64,000 nt of DNA from Shewanella decolorationis S12 (GTDB lineage: Bacteria > Pseudomonadota > Gammaproteobacteria > Enterobacterales > Shewanellaceae), in the NCBI RefSeq assembly GCF_000485795.1, contig NZ_AXZL01000076.1, positions 62,001 through 126,000 on the forward strand, written 5' to 3'. Made by a program: the position numbers and the translations under genes. Below the pieces are notes generated by a model that did no database searches, was not told where the DNA came from, and saw nothing but the letters and a program-made list of their open reading frames with translations. This document shows, in pieces, positions 33,724-42,715 of the stretch (position 1 is its first letter; each line of letters starts with the position of its first letter).

Positions 33724-35889
33724 TTAAAAACGATAGTTAAAGCTGACGGTAAAGTTACGTGGCGCGCCGTAGTGATACGCACTGTAAGCTAGGCCAGACG
33801 CTGTCATATAGGCATAGTATTTCTCATCCAACAGATTCTCTACGTTAACCTGCAGATCCATATTCTCAGCCAGATCGTAGCGCGCCATCAGATTCACTAA
33901 GGAATAGTCATCCTGTTTGATTGTCGCACCGCCACCTTCTGAGTAACTGTCACTTTGCCAATTCACCCCACCACCTATGGTTAACTCGGGCAATAAATCC
34001 ACAAATTGGTAGGTAGTAAAGAGTTTAAATTGCTTCTGTGGGCTGGTAGTTGCGACTCGCTTACCCTCTGCATCTTCGGCATTAAATTGCGAATAACCCG
34101 CAGAGATATTCCAGCCATCGGCAGGCTCACCTACGACTTCGAGCTCAAACCCCTTACTCTTAGTGCCTTGTGCGGCTTCATAGTAATTCACGGGTTGGCC
34201 ACCGATAACAATCGTTCCAGCTAAGGTTGCCAAGTTATCTTGGTCAATTTGGAACACGGCCACTGTGGTATGTAGGCGATCGTCAAGATAGGAACTCTTC
34301 AAACCTAATTCGTAGGCTTTGCCCTCTAATGGATCTAAATATTCTTGATTGGCATCGAAATAATTTTGCGGATTAAAAATCCCGGTATAGCTGGCGTAAA
34401 TACGGTGCTCTTCATTGATATCGTATAAAGCACCAACATAGGGCACAAACACACCATCATCGCCAAAGTTAGTATCGGTACCATAGCTCACGCCTTCACG
34501 GTTCCAGCTTGAGATACGTCCACCGGCAATCAGTTTAAAATCATCGGTGATGGTCAGGCGAGTCGCCGCATAAAAGCCTTTTTGCTCGGTATCCATATTG
34601 AGCTGACGGTTCGCATTGGTCGACCATTCAGGCTCTGCAAACTGATTTTGTTGCCATTCGTAGAAGTTATCGACCACCTGTGAGTCCCATCCCGCCATAT
34701 TGTCACGGATAGGCTCATAGGTATCGGCGTAGGACTTTTGCTTACTATATAAGGCGCCGGTCACAAACTCATGGGTTTGACCAAAGAGGTCATAGTCGCC
34801 CTTAAGCTGCACATCAAAGTTATTTGAGTTACTTTCACCATGGCTGTGATAACGCTGACCACTGAGTCCTGCACCCGTGTCTTTATCGAGTAAACCCGAC
34901 ATGTAGATCATCTTAGTGGTGGTTTCATATTCCATGCGGTTGTAGTTAGCCACTAATTGCCAACCATTGCTGAAGTAATGATTTAGGTTAGCAAAATAGT
35001 TGATATTCTTGGTTTCCCAGCGGCTCCAATCGGCGGCTGTGGTGGCGGAAGTATCCCAATCTGTGGCAGAGCCATCGCTAAAGACGGCGGGCAACGCGCC
35101 CCACATCGCACCTTTTGGATCGTTGTGGTTATAGCTAGCACCGACACGCAGTAAAGTGTTGGCGGTGATATCGCTATCGACAACACCATAGAGAATGGTT
35201 TTACGATCTTGATACAGATTTTGGTAGGAATCGTTATTTACATACTTAGCGACTAAACGGCCACGGACACTGCCGTCTTCATTCAGACCATTGGACACAT
35301 CCGCAGTGACTTGTTTTTTATCCCAACTTCCCGTTGCGACATCCACATAACCTTTAAGATCTGCGCTGTCGGCATGCTTACGCACTAAGTTAATCGAGGC
35401 AGAAGGATCGCCTGCGCCCGTTAATAAACCCGTAGCACCACGCACAACTTCAACACGCTCATAGATAGACACATCCGATACCGTTTCACCAGCATCGCCG
35501 CCTAAACTCCAAGATAAAGGCACGCCATCAATTTGATAGTTTTGCACGGTAAAACCGCGGGCCGAAAAACCGTTACGCACGTTATCGGTTTTTGAAGAAG
35601 ACAGGCCCACAGTGTTATTCACCACGTCGACCACAGTATTTAACGCCTGATCTTCAATCCGCTCCGCAGTCATGATGCTGACCGACTGTGGCGTTTCCCG
35701 CAGCGTGAGCCCGAGACCTGTCGCTGTATCAATATTTCGACTCACAGTGTATTTACCCATCACTGTGATTTTCTCGATATTTTGATCTTGTGTCTCTGTT
35801 TTAGAAGAGGTTTGTTCTTCAGCCATCAACGCCAAAGGATTCAATGCTAGTGTTACCGCAGCCGCAAGAGGAAGTAGATTAAAACGCAT
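33724..35889 (-). CDS. TonB-dependent siderophore receptor
   Basis: The 721-residue outer-membrane protein has a signal peptide (about 1-23, ALNPLALMA) and a TonB-box-like EKITVMGKY (about 39-47). The plug domain (about 60-165) shows LRETPQSVSIMTAERIEDQA, FSARGFTVQNYQIDGVPL and VEVVRGATGLLTGAGDPSAS, the siderophore-receptor signature of the FhuE/FpvA type. A 22-stranded barrel follows and ends with a terminal Phe (FNYRF). It imports ferric siderophores using TonB energy. A Fur box lies in its promoter region, so it should be induced by iron starvation. The siderophore is unknown and no synthesis genes are nearby. Confidence 0.94.
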   Translation of the reverse strand: MRFNLLPLAAAVTLALNPLALMAEEQTSSKTETQDQNIEKITVMGKYTVSRNIDTATGLGLTLRETPQSVSIMTAERIEDQALNTVVDVVNNTVGLSSSKTDNVRNGFSARGFTVQNYQIDGVPLSWSLGGDAGETVSDVSIYERVEVVRGATGLLTGAGDPSASINLVRKHADSADLKGYVDVATGSWDKKQVTADVSNGLNEDGSVRGRLVAKYVNNDSYQNLYQDRKTILYGVVDSDITANTLLRVGASYNHNDPKGAMWGALPAVFSDGSATDWDTSATTAADWSRWETKNINYFANLNHYFSNGWQLVANYNRMEYETTTKMIYMSGLLDKDTGAGLSGQRYHSHGESNSNNFDVQLKGDYDLFGQTHEFVTGALYSKQKSYADTYEPIRDNMAGWDSQVVDNFYEWQQNQFAEPEWSTNANRQLNMDTEQKGFYAATRLTITDDFKLIAGGRISSWNREGVSYGTDTNFGDDGVFVPYVGALYDINEEHRIYASYTGIFNPQNYFDANQEYLDPLEGKAYELGLKSSYLDDRLHTTVAVFQIDQDNLATLAGTIVIGGQPVNYYEAAQGTKSKGFELEVVGEPADGWNISAGYSQFNAEDAEGKRVATTSPQKQFKLFTTYQFVDLLPELTIGGGVNWQSDSYSEGGGATIKQDDYSLVNLMARYDLAENMDLQVNVENLLDEKYYAYMTASGLAYSAYHYGAPRNFTVSFNYRF

Positions 35890-35932
35890 AGTCGTTCAGC
35901 AAGTTTTGTTAAGGTGTGCATACGGTAACACC

Positions 35933-35952
35933 ATTGAGAACGATTTGCATTT
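35933..35952. promoter_or_regulatory. Fur box upstream of the siderophore receptor
   Basis: ATTGAGAACGATTTGCATTT closely fits the Fur site form AATGAGAATNATTTGCATTT seen in Vibrio and Shewanella, about 45-65 bases upstream of the receptor start. Confidence 0.8.
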
Positions 35953-36153
35953 GTATTTTATGTGATAAATATAACAAAACTGTCATTCTTAAGTATTACA
36001 AAACAAATGCCACGCTCATAAAAAAGTTTTACGCTTTAAAAACAAATAATTAAAGAGTGTCATCAACACAGGGCATTTTTGCCATTAGGCAAAAATTTTT
36101 TGACGAGATTCTAGGATATGAGCGAAATCAGTTATCTAAGCTGAAAAACAGGT

Positions 36154-36182
36154 AAAAAAAAGCCTGCTCAATGAGCAGGCAA
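36154..36182 (-). terminator. Intrinsic terminator of the 32-codon transcription unit
   Basis: On the minus strand GCCTGCTCA pairs with TGAGCAGGC and is followed by eight T residues. No annotated-size gene ends near it; the only upstream ORF on that strand is the 32-codon one. Confidence 0.88.
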
Positions 36183-36340
36183 GACATATTTCAAGCGTCC
36201 CTTTCGGGGAAGTACATAACCGCGCTAGCGGAAAACCTGGCATACCCATGCAAAAACACCGATATGCTACTTGAGTCTAAACACGCCAAATAGGCGATAC
36301 AAAGGTTGATGGATGATGGAAACTAGGTTTAAAGGGATAG

Positions 36341-36439
36341 TTAGCCCTTAAAGCTCATAGCGAATAAACCGCCACGCAAAACATCTGAATTTAACCAAGT
36401 GTTTTGCCAATAAAAATGGTTGTTGCCTGTATAAGACAT
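36341..36439 (-). CDS. Small 32-residue protein of unknown function
   Basis: On the minus strand an ATG at 36439 follows AGGAG at nine bases and opens a 32-codon frame ending TAA at 36341. The product starts MSYTGNNHFYWQNTWLNSD and ends with VLRGGLFAMSFKG. It is rich in aromatic residues (two W, two Y, three F), has no Cys and no signal peptide. It sits alone between a consensus promoter (36616-36643) and a strong intrinsic terminator (36154-36182). I do not recognise it. It may be a true small protein, a peptide precursor, or a leader-type ORF inside a regulatory RNA. Confidence 0.6.
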   Translation of the reverse strand: MSYTGNNHFYWQNTWLNSDVLRGGLFAMSFKG

Positions 36440-36608
36440 AGTCAATTACTCCTAAGTAAAGTTGAGATTAAGTACTCTAGTGAAGCTTGGCTCGGTTCCT
36501 TGGAACTAGAGATTCTCAAATCCGTTGAGACGACTTGTCACTCGGGTCCTTGGAGAAAGGTATCCATCCTGGATAGACTAGAGGGGAAAGGCCAATTGCC
36601 CTGTCCAC
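36440..36608 (-). ncRNA. Hairpin-rich 5' leader with GGA-containing loops
   Basis: Between the predicted start point (near 36608) and the 32-codon ORF, the minus strand folds into small hairpins. TATCC-AGGAT-GGATA lies at 36561-36575 and TCTCAA-CGGAT-TTGAGA at 36514-36530. CTCTAGT/ACTAGAG (36509 to 36473) encloses CCAAGGAACCGAG. The motif TCCAAGGA(C/A)CCGAG occurs twice. GGA in a hairpin loop is the CsrA/RsmA binding signature, and the ribosome site AGGAG adds another. CsrA control is therefore possible; an unknown riboswitch is the alternative. Confidence 0.45.
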
Positions 36609-36615
36609 GAAAGCT

Positions 36616-36643
36616 ATTATAGCTTTATGTAGTTTTATTACAA
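36616..36643 (-). promoter_or_regulatory. Sigma70 promoter of the 32-codon transcription unit
   Basis: On the minus strand TTGTAA (36643-36638), 16 bases, then a perfect TATAAT (36621-36616), in very AT-rich DNA. Confidence 0.7.
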
Positions 36644-36805
36644 TCTTTTTTTATATTTTTTTTGATTAAGGCTTTTTAATGTAATTTAATTACGTAAAAT
36701 CATCAGAAATCTTGGCGACCTGCGTCACATAAAAACAGAAATAACCCTGTAACCATCTAATAAGTAAGATATTACAGAATTATTTCTATTTATTACGTAA
36801 AGTTG

Positions 36806-38344
36806 TTAACGATTGATCAGATATTGATACAGACCGACTAAGGGACTCGCTGTGGGTTTACCATAGAGCGGATCGCCCTCTGTGGCACTGCCAGCGATAT
36901 CTAAGTGTGTGTAAGCTAAAGGAATTGCAGCGTTAACACCGTGTTCAAACAATCCCGAAGCCTTGAGCAGAAAGGCCGCAGGATATTGATGCCCACGGGC
37001 CGTCACCGAAGATGGTGCATTGTTAGAAGATAAAATATCGGCCGCCCCCGACACTTCGCGGATCTTGGCAAAGTCCTCGCGACGTAATGTAGAAACCTCA
37101 AAGGGTTCGCCCCATTGGCTTGCCTGTAGCGCGAGAGTCTGCGCACACTTGGCGCCACTTGCGACCGCATTTTCAACCGCAGCAGGATACGACCCGTAAC
37201 AACGCACCACATGGCCTGTAAGAGTCGCGACCGAGAATAGCTCAGGTTGCACCGCCGAAACAGCTTTAATACGCAGATGACTTAACAGGTCTGCCAATAC
37301 TAAGCGCCCTTCCGCATCCGTATTACCAATGCGTACCCGCACGCCCGCATGACTGGTGATAATTTCATCGGTGACAAAGGCTTCGCTACCAATGCTATTA
37401 CGCACTAAGCCTAGTTCGGCGATCACTCGGATCCCTTTAGGCTTGAGCATAGACAAGGTTTTAAATAACCCCGCCACGGCAGAGGCGCCGCCTTTATCAC
37501 GGCTCATGCCCGCCATTGCGCCGCCGACTTTCAGATCGGCACCGCCCGTATCGTAGACCACACCTTTACCAGCAAATAAGAAGGTACGAGTAATCTCACC
37601 CTCGGGCAGATATTCGAGTTTCACCACCCGCGGTTGATGCCGCCCAACGGCAAAGGAAGAACGCGCCACCGCGCTTAACAGCGGATAATCCCGCTCGAGA
37701 ATATCCCTATCTTCCACCACTGCGGTTTTAATCACGCTGCCTTTAAAGGCTTGCAAACAGTATTCGGCAAAGGCTTTTGCCGACATACGCTCAGGTTCAG
37801 TGCCACATAAATCCCGAGCCAACACACGACCAGCTTCTAATGCGTTGAGCAATTGACTCTTTTTAGATGTTAAAGACAGCAACCCTATGGCTTCAAAGGC
37901 TGGCGTTAAGCCCGTTGCCTCGCGCAATTCTAAGGTTTGCCATAATTCTTGACCGCAGGCGAGCGCCGCAACTTCACTCGCAAAACCAAACTTAGGCGTG
38001 GCAGAAGGCACCACATACAGTAGAGGACGCTTAGCGCCCGCGTCCTTAGCAATAGCAATCGCGGCTCTTGCCGCATCGCCATAAATACGTACATCGGCAT
38101 AATCATCAGCCACTTGAGTGACCGGCGCTATGATTAAACGGCCACCGGCTAAACCGGGGGCAAACAGTAACGTCGGGCTCTTACCGACACGCTTATCGAC
38201 CTTAGCGCCATGCTCGGCCAATAAACTGATCTCATCAATTCCGATAGAAACGAGATCCGGAGTGACCACCACAACCGCATCCCAACCTTCGCCATCAAAA
38301 ATGGCATTTTCTGCTTGTACATCAACAAAGTTAACTTGAAACAT
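36806..38344 (-). CDS. M17 leucyl aminopeptidase family protein
   Basis: The 512-residue cytosolic metallo-aminopeptidase has the M17 core: GKGVVYDTGGADLKVGGAMA (about 260-279, metal-binding Lys/Asp and catalytic Lys region), then MSRDKGGASAVAGL, and NTDAEGRLVLADLL (about 340-353) with the metal ligands and catalytic Arg. The N-terminal half is less conserved and differs from E. coli PepA, so it is a paralogue in the broad family. It removes N-terminal residues from peptides. AAAGGA precedes the ATG. Confidence 0.92.
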   Translation of the reverse strand: MFQVNFVDVQAENAIFDGEGWDAVVVVTPDLVSIGIDEISLLAEHGAKVDKRVGKSPTLLFAPGLAGGRLIIAPVTQVADDYADVRIYGDAARAAIAIAKDAGAKRPLLYVVPSATPKFGFASEVAALACGQELWQTLELREATGLTPAFEAIGLLSLTSKKSQLLNALEAGRVLARDLCGTEPERMSAKAFAEYCLQAFKGSVIKTAVVEDRDILERDYPLLSAVARSSFAVGRHQPRVVKLEYLPEGEITRTFLFAGKGVVYDTGGADLKVGGAMAGMSRDKGGASAVAGLFKTLSMLKPKGIRVIAELGLVRNSIGSEAFVTDEIITSHAGVRVRIGNTDAEGRLVLADLLSHLRIKAVSAVQPELFSVATLTGHVVRCYGSYPAAVENAVASGAKCAQTLALQASQWGEPFEVSTLRREDFAKIREVSGAADILSSNNAPSSVTARGHQYPAAFLLKASGLFEHGVNAAIPLAYTHLDIAGSATEGDPLYGKPTASPLVGLYQYLINR

Positions 38345-38562
38345 GACCCATCCTTTTTCATTATTGTGCCTGCATTATTCCCGCTATAACGCTTAATTAC
38401 CAATCAAAAAATCCCTTTGTCCCCATCGAAAAGACTGAGGGTGGCAACTTTCGCTGCCACAAGCACACGCAAGCTTATCGAGAAGATTAATCGGCCGAGC
38501 AGAATGTGGTAGGATCAAGCCAAATTTGCCCTATACCCACAAGACCTGATGAGGGACCTCCT

Positions 38563-40023
38563 GTGACAGCGTTAAGTCAGTTATACCCACAGCCTTTATG
38601 GCAATGGTTCGAACAAATCTGTGCAATTCCCCACCCTTCCAAACATGAACAAGCACTCAGCCAACACATCCAAGCCTGGGCTAAGAGTAAACAGCTCGAT
38701 GTCGTGGAAGATGCGGTCGGCAATTTAATCATTCGCAAACCCGCAACGGCCGGAATGGAAGATCGCAAAATCGTCGTGATCCAAGCCCATATCGATATGG
38801 TGCCGCAAAAGAATGCCGACAAAGTGCATGACTTTACCAAAGATCCTATCGAAGCCTATGTTGATGGAGACTGGGTTAAGGCCAAAGGCACAACCTTAGG
38901 CGCCGACAATGGCATTGGCATGGCATCCGCCTTAGCGATTTTAGGTAGCGACGACATCAAACACGGCCCGCTGGAAGTGCTGCTCACGATTGATGAAGAA
39001 GCGGGCATGACAGGCGCCTTCGGCCTGCAAGCGGGTATGCTCGATGCTGAAATCCTGATCAATACAGACTCAGAGCAAGAAGGTGAAATCTACATGGGTT
39101 GTGCTGGCGGCGTCGATGCCCAGATCACTCTGCCTATGGTATGGCAAGCCTCGGAGCAAAGTTACGCATCATTTAGCCTGCATTTATCGGGCTTAAAAGG
39201 CGGTCACTCCGGGGTTAACATTCATTTAGGTCGCGGTAACGCCAATAAGCTTCTGGCACGCTTCCTGTTTGAAAATGCCGATGAATTAGCGCTGGAATTA
39301 ACCCAATTTACCGGTGGTTCACTGCGTAATGCTATCCCCCGTGAAGCCAATATCAGCTTTATGTTACCCGCTGAAAATGTCGATGCACTGAATGAAAAAG
39401 TACGTGCTTTTGAAGCCTTAGTCCGCGCCGAGCTGGCCATTGCCGATCCAGACATGCGTTTAGTGTTGAGCGAAATCCCAACACCAAAACGTGTGATGAG
39501 TGAAAACAGCCAAAACACCCTGATCGACCTGCTGCATGTATGCCCTAATGGCGTGATGCGTATGAGCGATGAAGTCCCGGGCGTGACCGAAACCTCACTC
39601 AACGTTGGCGTGATTAGCACTAACGATGAAGAAGTCAGCATTCTGTGCTTAATTCGCTCGCTCATCGATTCGGGCCGCACTCAGGTTGAAGGCATGCTCA
39701 ACGCACTGACCAACCTCGCTGGCGCCGAAATTGAATTCAGTGGCGCTTACCCAGGTTGGAAGCCAGATAACAGCTCACCCGTAATGGCGATTGTGCGTGA
39801 GACCTACGAGTCTATCTACCATAAAGAACCGGTTATCATGGTGATCCACGCGGGTCTTGAATGCGGTCTGTTCAAGAAGCCTTATCCAGAAATGGACATG
39901 GTGTCGATTGGCCCTACCATCCGCTATCCACATGGACCAGATGAAATGGTCAATATCACCACAGTTGGTCAATACTGGGATCTGCTCCTTGCCGTGCTAG
40001 AACGCATTCCCGCTAAGGCCTAA
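38563..40023 (+). CDS. pepD: Aminoacyl-histidine dipeptidase (peptidase D)
   Basis: The M20-type cytosolic zinc dipeptidase hydrolyses Xaa-His dipeptides. The motifs are QAHIDMVPQ (His/Asp metal ligands), GADNGIGMA (bridging Asp), DEEAGMTGAFG (catalytic Glu) and INTDSEQEGEIYMGCAGG. HAGLECGLFKKPYPEMDMVSIGPT lies near the end. I start at the GTG at 38563, with GAGGGA upstream, giving MTALSQLYPQPLW and 486 residues against 485 in E. coli. The open frame extends upstream to 38506 without family similarity. Confidence 0.97.
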   Translation: MTALSQLYPQPLWQWFEQICAIPHPSKHEQALSQHIQAWAKSKQLDVVEDAVGNLIIRKPATAGMEDRKIVVIQAHIDMVPQKNADKVHDFTKDPIEAYVDGDWVKAKGTTLGADNGIGMASALAILGSDDIKHGPLEVLLTIDEEAGMTGAFGLQAGMLDAEILINTDSEQEGEIYMGCAGGVDAQITLPMVWQASEQSYASFSLHLSGLKGGHSGVNIHLGRGNANKLLARFLFENADELALELTQFTGGSLRNAIPREANISFMLPAENVDALNEKVRAFEALVRAELAIADPDMRLVLSEIPTPKRVMSENSQNTLIDLLHVCPNGVMRMSDEVPGVTETSLNVGVISTNDEEVSILCLIRSLIDSGRTQVEGMLNALTNLAGAEIEFSGAYPGWKPDNSSPVMAIVRETYESIYHKEPVIMVIHAGLECGLFKKPYPEMDMVSIGPTIRYPHGPDEMVNITTVGQYWDLLLAVLERIPAKA

Positions 40024-40042
40024 GTAAGCTCTCTTCAGACTC

Positions 40043-40071
40043 AACCGCGCATAGAATGCGCGGTTTTTTTA
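40043..40071 (+). terminator. Intrinsic terminator of pepD
   Basis: ACCGCGCAT pairs with ATGCGCGGT over AGA, followed by seven T residues, 20 bases after the pepD stop. Confidence 0.93.
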
Positions 40072-40206
40072 TTTCTTTTCCGTTAGAAATAAAGTGTTAA
40101 TTCCCATCAACAATTTCGATTCTCTACTATAGTTGTTTAGCAACTCCATAAAACTAGTAGCATTTAGCTACACCGTTATAAACTTGCTCGCTTAAGGAAA
40201 GAGATC

Positions 40207-40761
40207 ATGAAACTAGGAAAAATTGTTTCTGCAGCCCTATTGGTTTTAATCAGTCACATCAGTTTTGCCGAAGAAGTGCCGCAAGCAGTCATAGAGTTAG
40301 CAGACACCCTAATGCCATTAGGAAAGGAACCCGTACTTGTTTCAGCAGTGAAAGCACAAAATGCTCAGGGAAAAAGTTTAGATTCCATCAAAGAACTCGA
40401 CCAAAAGTGGATCGCCACTGAAGGTATCGATCCCTTCATGTCATCATTGATGAGCAATGATGCAGCCAAATTCTTAACAACCTTTGAAGCAAGCAAACCT
40501 TATTACCAAGAAATATTCCTCATGGATAATCAAGGGGCTAACGTCGCAATGACAGCTAAAACCTCTGACTATTGGCAGGGCGATGAAGATAAGTGGCAGA
40601 AATCCTTCGCAAATGGAAAAGGGGACAAACATATTGGCCCCGTTAAATTTGATACCAGCTCACAAGCCTATTTAGTGCAAATATCTATCCCTGTTATGGA
40701 TGGCGACACTGCCATTGGCGCAATAACGATAGGGATCAACCTTGATGAATTTGGCAAGTAA
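40207..40761 (+). CDS. Secreted single-Cache (PDC) sensor-domain protein
   Basis: This 184-residue periplasmic protein has a signal peptide (about 1-21, AALLVLISHISFA) and nothing but a Cache-type domain: YYQEIFLMDNQGANVAMTAK (about 99-118), DYWQGDEDKWQKSF and VQISIPVMDGDTAIGAITIG (about 157-176). The last is the typical second strand pair of PDC folds. Such domains normally form the outer part of receptors. Here it is free and the next gene, 63 bases on, is a chemoreceptor without such a domain. It may bind a ligand and work in trans. AAGGAAAG precedes the ATG. Confidence 0.85.
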   Translation: MKLGKIVSAALLVLISHISFAEEVPQAVIELADTLMPLGKEPVLVSAVKAQNAQGKSLDSIKELDQKWIATEGIDPFMSSLMSNDAAKFLTTFEASKPYYQEIFLMDNQGANVAMTAKTSDYWQGDEDKWQKSFANGKGDKHIGPVKFDTSSQAYLVQISIPVMDGDTAIGAITIGINLDEFGK

Positions 40762-40824
40762 GTACTAACGGCAACATTGATTTTAATACGCTACTCATCC
40801 TAGCTGATCTCAAGGAAGTCATTT

Positions 40825-42471
40825 ATGCGTTGGTATAAGGATCTATCTATAAACCAAAAACTTATCTACCCGAGTCTGCTACTTGCTGGGGTCGTTATTT
40901 TTGCATCTTTCACAGGGATTGTGGGCCTAAAGGCACTAAAACAAAGTGCAGATAAACTGGCATTAGAATATTTACCTAGCCAATCCCTGCTGCTAAAAGC
41001 GGATAAAGAGTTATACCAAGCGCAAGTGGCTGAAAGGAGTCTGATGTTTGTTAATGTTGGAACAGACTCCTACAACCAACTTTTGAAGCAACACAGTCAG
41101 AGTATTGAGCTAGTCAACCAACACTTAACTCATTTTGCCAAGGTAACAACAAGTCAGCTGGCTCTAAATCAACTCACAGAGTTGACCCAGACTTTTAATG
41201 AATGGCAAAAAATAACCAATGAAATTAGTAATCAACGTACTAACAATGGCCGAAATGGTCGTACCACAGCAATAGATTTAAGCTTTGGTCAAGGTGCAAA
41301 CCTCTTTGACAAACTCCATATACAAATCAGTCACCTGACCAATGAGCTAAATAGCCATACAGAGGGTGCTGTAGAACAAGTCGAAGCAGATGCCCTAGAA
41401 GGACAAAAACTACAACTTGTCGCCCTTGCAATCAGCATTATTATTTGCGCGATCTATGTCATAGCGTTACCGAAATTAATAAGTCGGCCACTCGCTGTTT
41501 TATTAGCGAAAATTCATGACATTACCGATGGTGATGGCGATTTAAGAGCAAGGATTAACTTAACCTCCAAGGATGAGCTTGGAGACTTAGCCCGCGCCTT
41601 TAATCATTTCCTGGACAATCTGCATAGTATTATTTCGCAGTTTAAAGACTCGACCGCCAGGCTTACGCTATCAGCACAAGGGCTTGCCCACGCCAGCGAA
41701 ATGGCCAAGCAAACCTTAAGGACGCAGGAGGAAACGACTCGAAAAGTGGCAGATGCAAGCGACCATATCGCAGCCTCTGTGCAAGAGGTTTCAAGCAGCG
41801 CTAACCATGCAGCAGAGGCGGCTAAACAGGCTGACAACTATACCGCCACAGGCCAAGAAAAAGTACAAAACACTATAGCTGTTATCCGACAACTCGCCCA
41901 AGATGTTAGCCAAGCAGAAAACCAAATTAACAAGCTAGAGCTCGAAGGGCAGCACATAGGCAAAGTACTGGAAGTGATTCAAGCTATCGCCGAACAAACC
42001 AATTTACTTGCCCTAAATGCTGCCATTGAAGCCGCTCGCGCAGGAGAACAAGGTCGAGGCTTTGCCGTGGTGGCAGATGAAGTGCGCTCTCTCGCCTCCA
42101 AAACCCATCAATCAACGGAGGAAATAAAACTGATGATAGCGAATGTCCAAAATGGCACTCAAAGTGCTGTGGCAGCTATCAATATCGGTAATCAAAAAGC
42201 GATTGCTAGTGTGGAAGCCGCTAGCAATGCTGGAGAAGCTTTGGCTCATATTGCGGAAATGGTGAGTGAAATCAGCGAAATGAATAATCAAATCGCGCTT
42301 GCCGCAAAAGCACAGTCAACAATGGAAAACGAAAGCCATCAAAATATTCAACATATTGCCGAGCAATCAGAAGAGAGTCGACATACAACAGACGAAATCC
42401 ATGCTGCAAGCATCCAACTTTCAACCATGGCCAATGAACTAACAGCCTTAGTCAGTCGCTTTAAGCTGTAA
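40825..42471 (+). CDS. Membrane methyl-accepting chemotaxis protein
   Basis: The 548-residue inner-membrane chemoreceptor has a first membrane helix (about 13-35, LIYPSLLLAGVVIFASFTGI) and a helical periplasmic domain (about 36-192) of four-helix-bundle type, not Cache. A second helix (about 193-214) is followed by a HAMP domain (about 216-270, SRPLAVLLAKIHDITDGDGD). The cytoplasmic signalling hairpin tip is EQTNLLALNAAIEAARAGEQ (about 390-409). It pairs with the secreted Cache protein directly upstream, which may supply ligand recognition. AAGGA precedes the ATG. Confidence 0.93.
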   Translation: MRWYKDLSINQKLIYPSLLLAGVVIFASFTGIVGLKALKQSADKLALEYLPSQSLLLKADKELYQAQVAERSLMFVNVGTDSYNQLLKQHSQSIELVNQHLTHFAKVTTSQLALNQLTELTQTFNEWQKITNEISNQRTNNGRNGRTTAIDLSFGQGANLFDKLHIQISHLTNELNSHTEGAVEQVEADALEGQKLQLVALAISIIICAIYVIALPKLISRPLAVLLAKIHDITDGDGDLRARINLTSKDELGDLARAFNHFLDNLHSIISQFKDSTARLTLSAQGLAHASEMAKQTLRTQEETTRKVADASDHIAASVQEVSSSANHAAEAAKQADNYTATGQEKVQNTIAVIRQLAQDVSQAENQINKLELEGQHIGKVLEVIQAIAEQTNLLALNAAIEAARAGEQGRGFAVVADEVRSLASKTHQSTEEIKLMIANVQNGTQSAVAAINIGNQKAIASVEAASNAGEALAHIAEMVSEISEMNNQIALAAKAQSTMENESHQNIQHIAEQSEESRHTTDEIHAASIQLSTMANELTALVSRFKL

Positions 42472-42613
42472 CCATAAAAAGCGCTAAGCAAGAAATTGAT
42501 TAACTCGGGTAACGAGTGTCGAAAATTAATTTAATAAATCAATGCGATAAATGATTATTTGGTTAACAAGAATCTTTTTTGACTGAATGCGCAGATTTTC
42601 CGTATATCAAGGC

Positions 42614-42653
42614 GCTCTGTCGGACGCCATAGCCGGCTATGGTGAGACAGAGC
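42614..42653. repeat. Perfect nested palindrome between chemoreceptor and dinB
   Basis: GCTCTGTC pairs with GACAGAGC and inside CCATAGCC pairs with GGCTATGG. There is no T-run. It lies between two convergent genes, so it could be a terminator for either or a REP-like element. Confidence 0.6.
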
Positions 42654-42715
42654 AACGTAGAGAGGCCCGAAAAGATGCCTATTCATCAGCTCGACTTACC
42701 CCTGGCACAGGTTGA

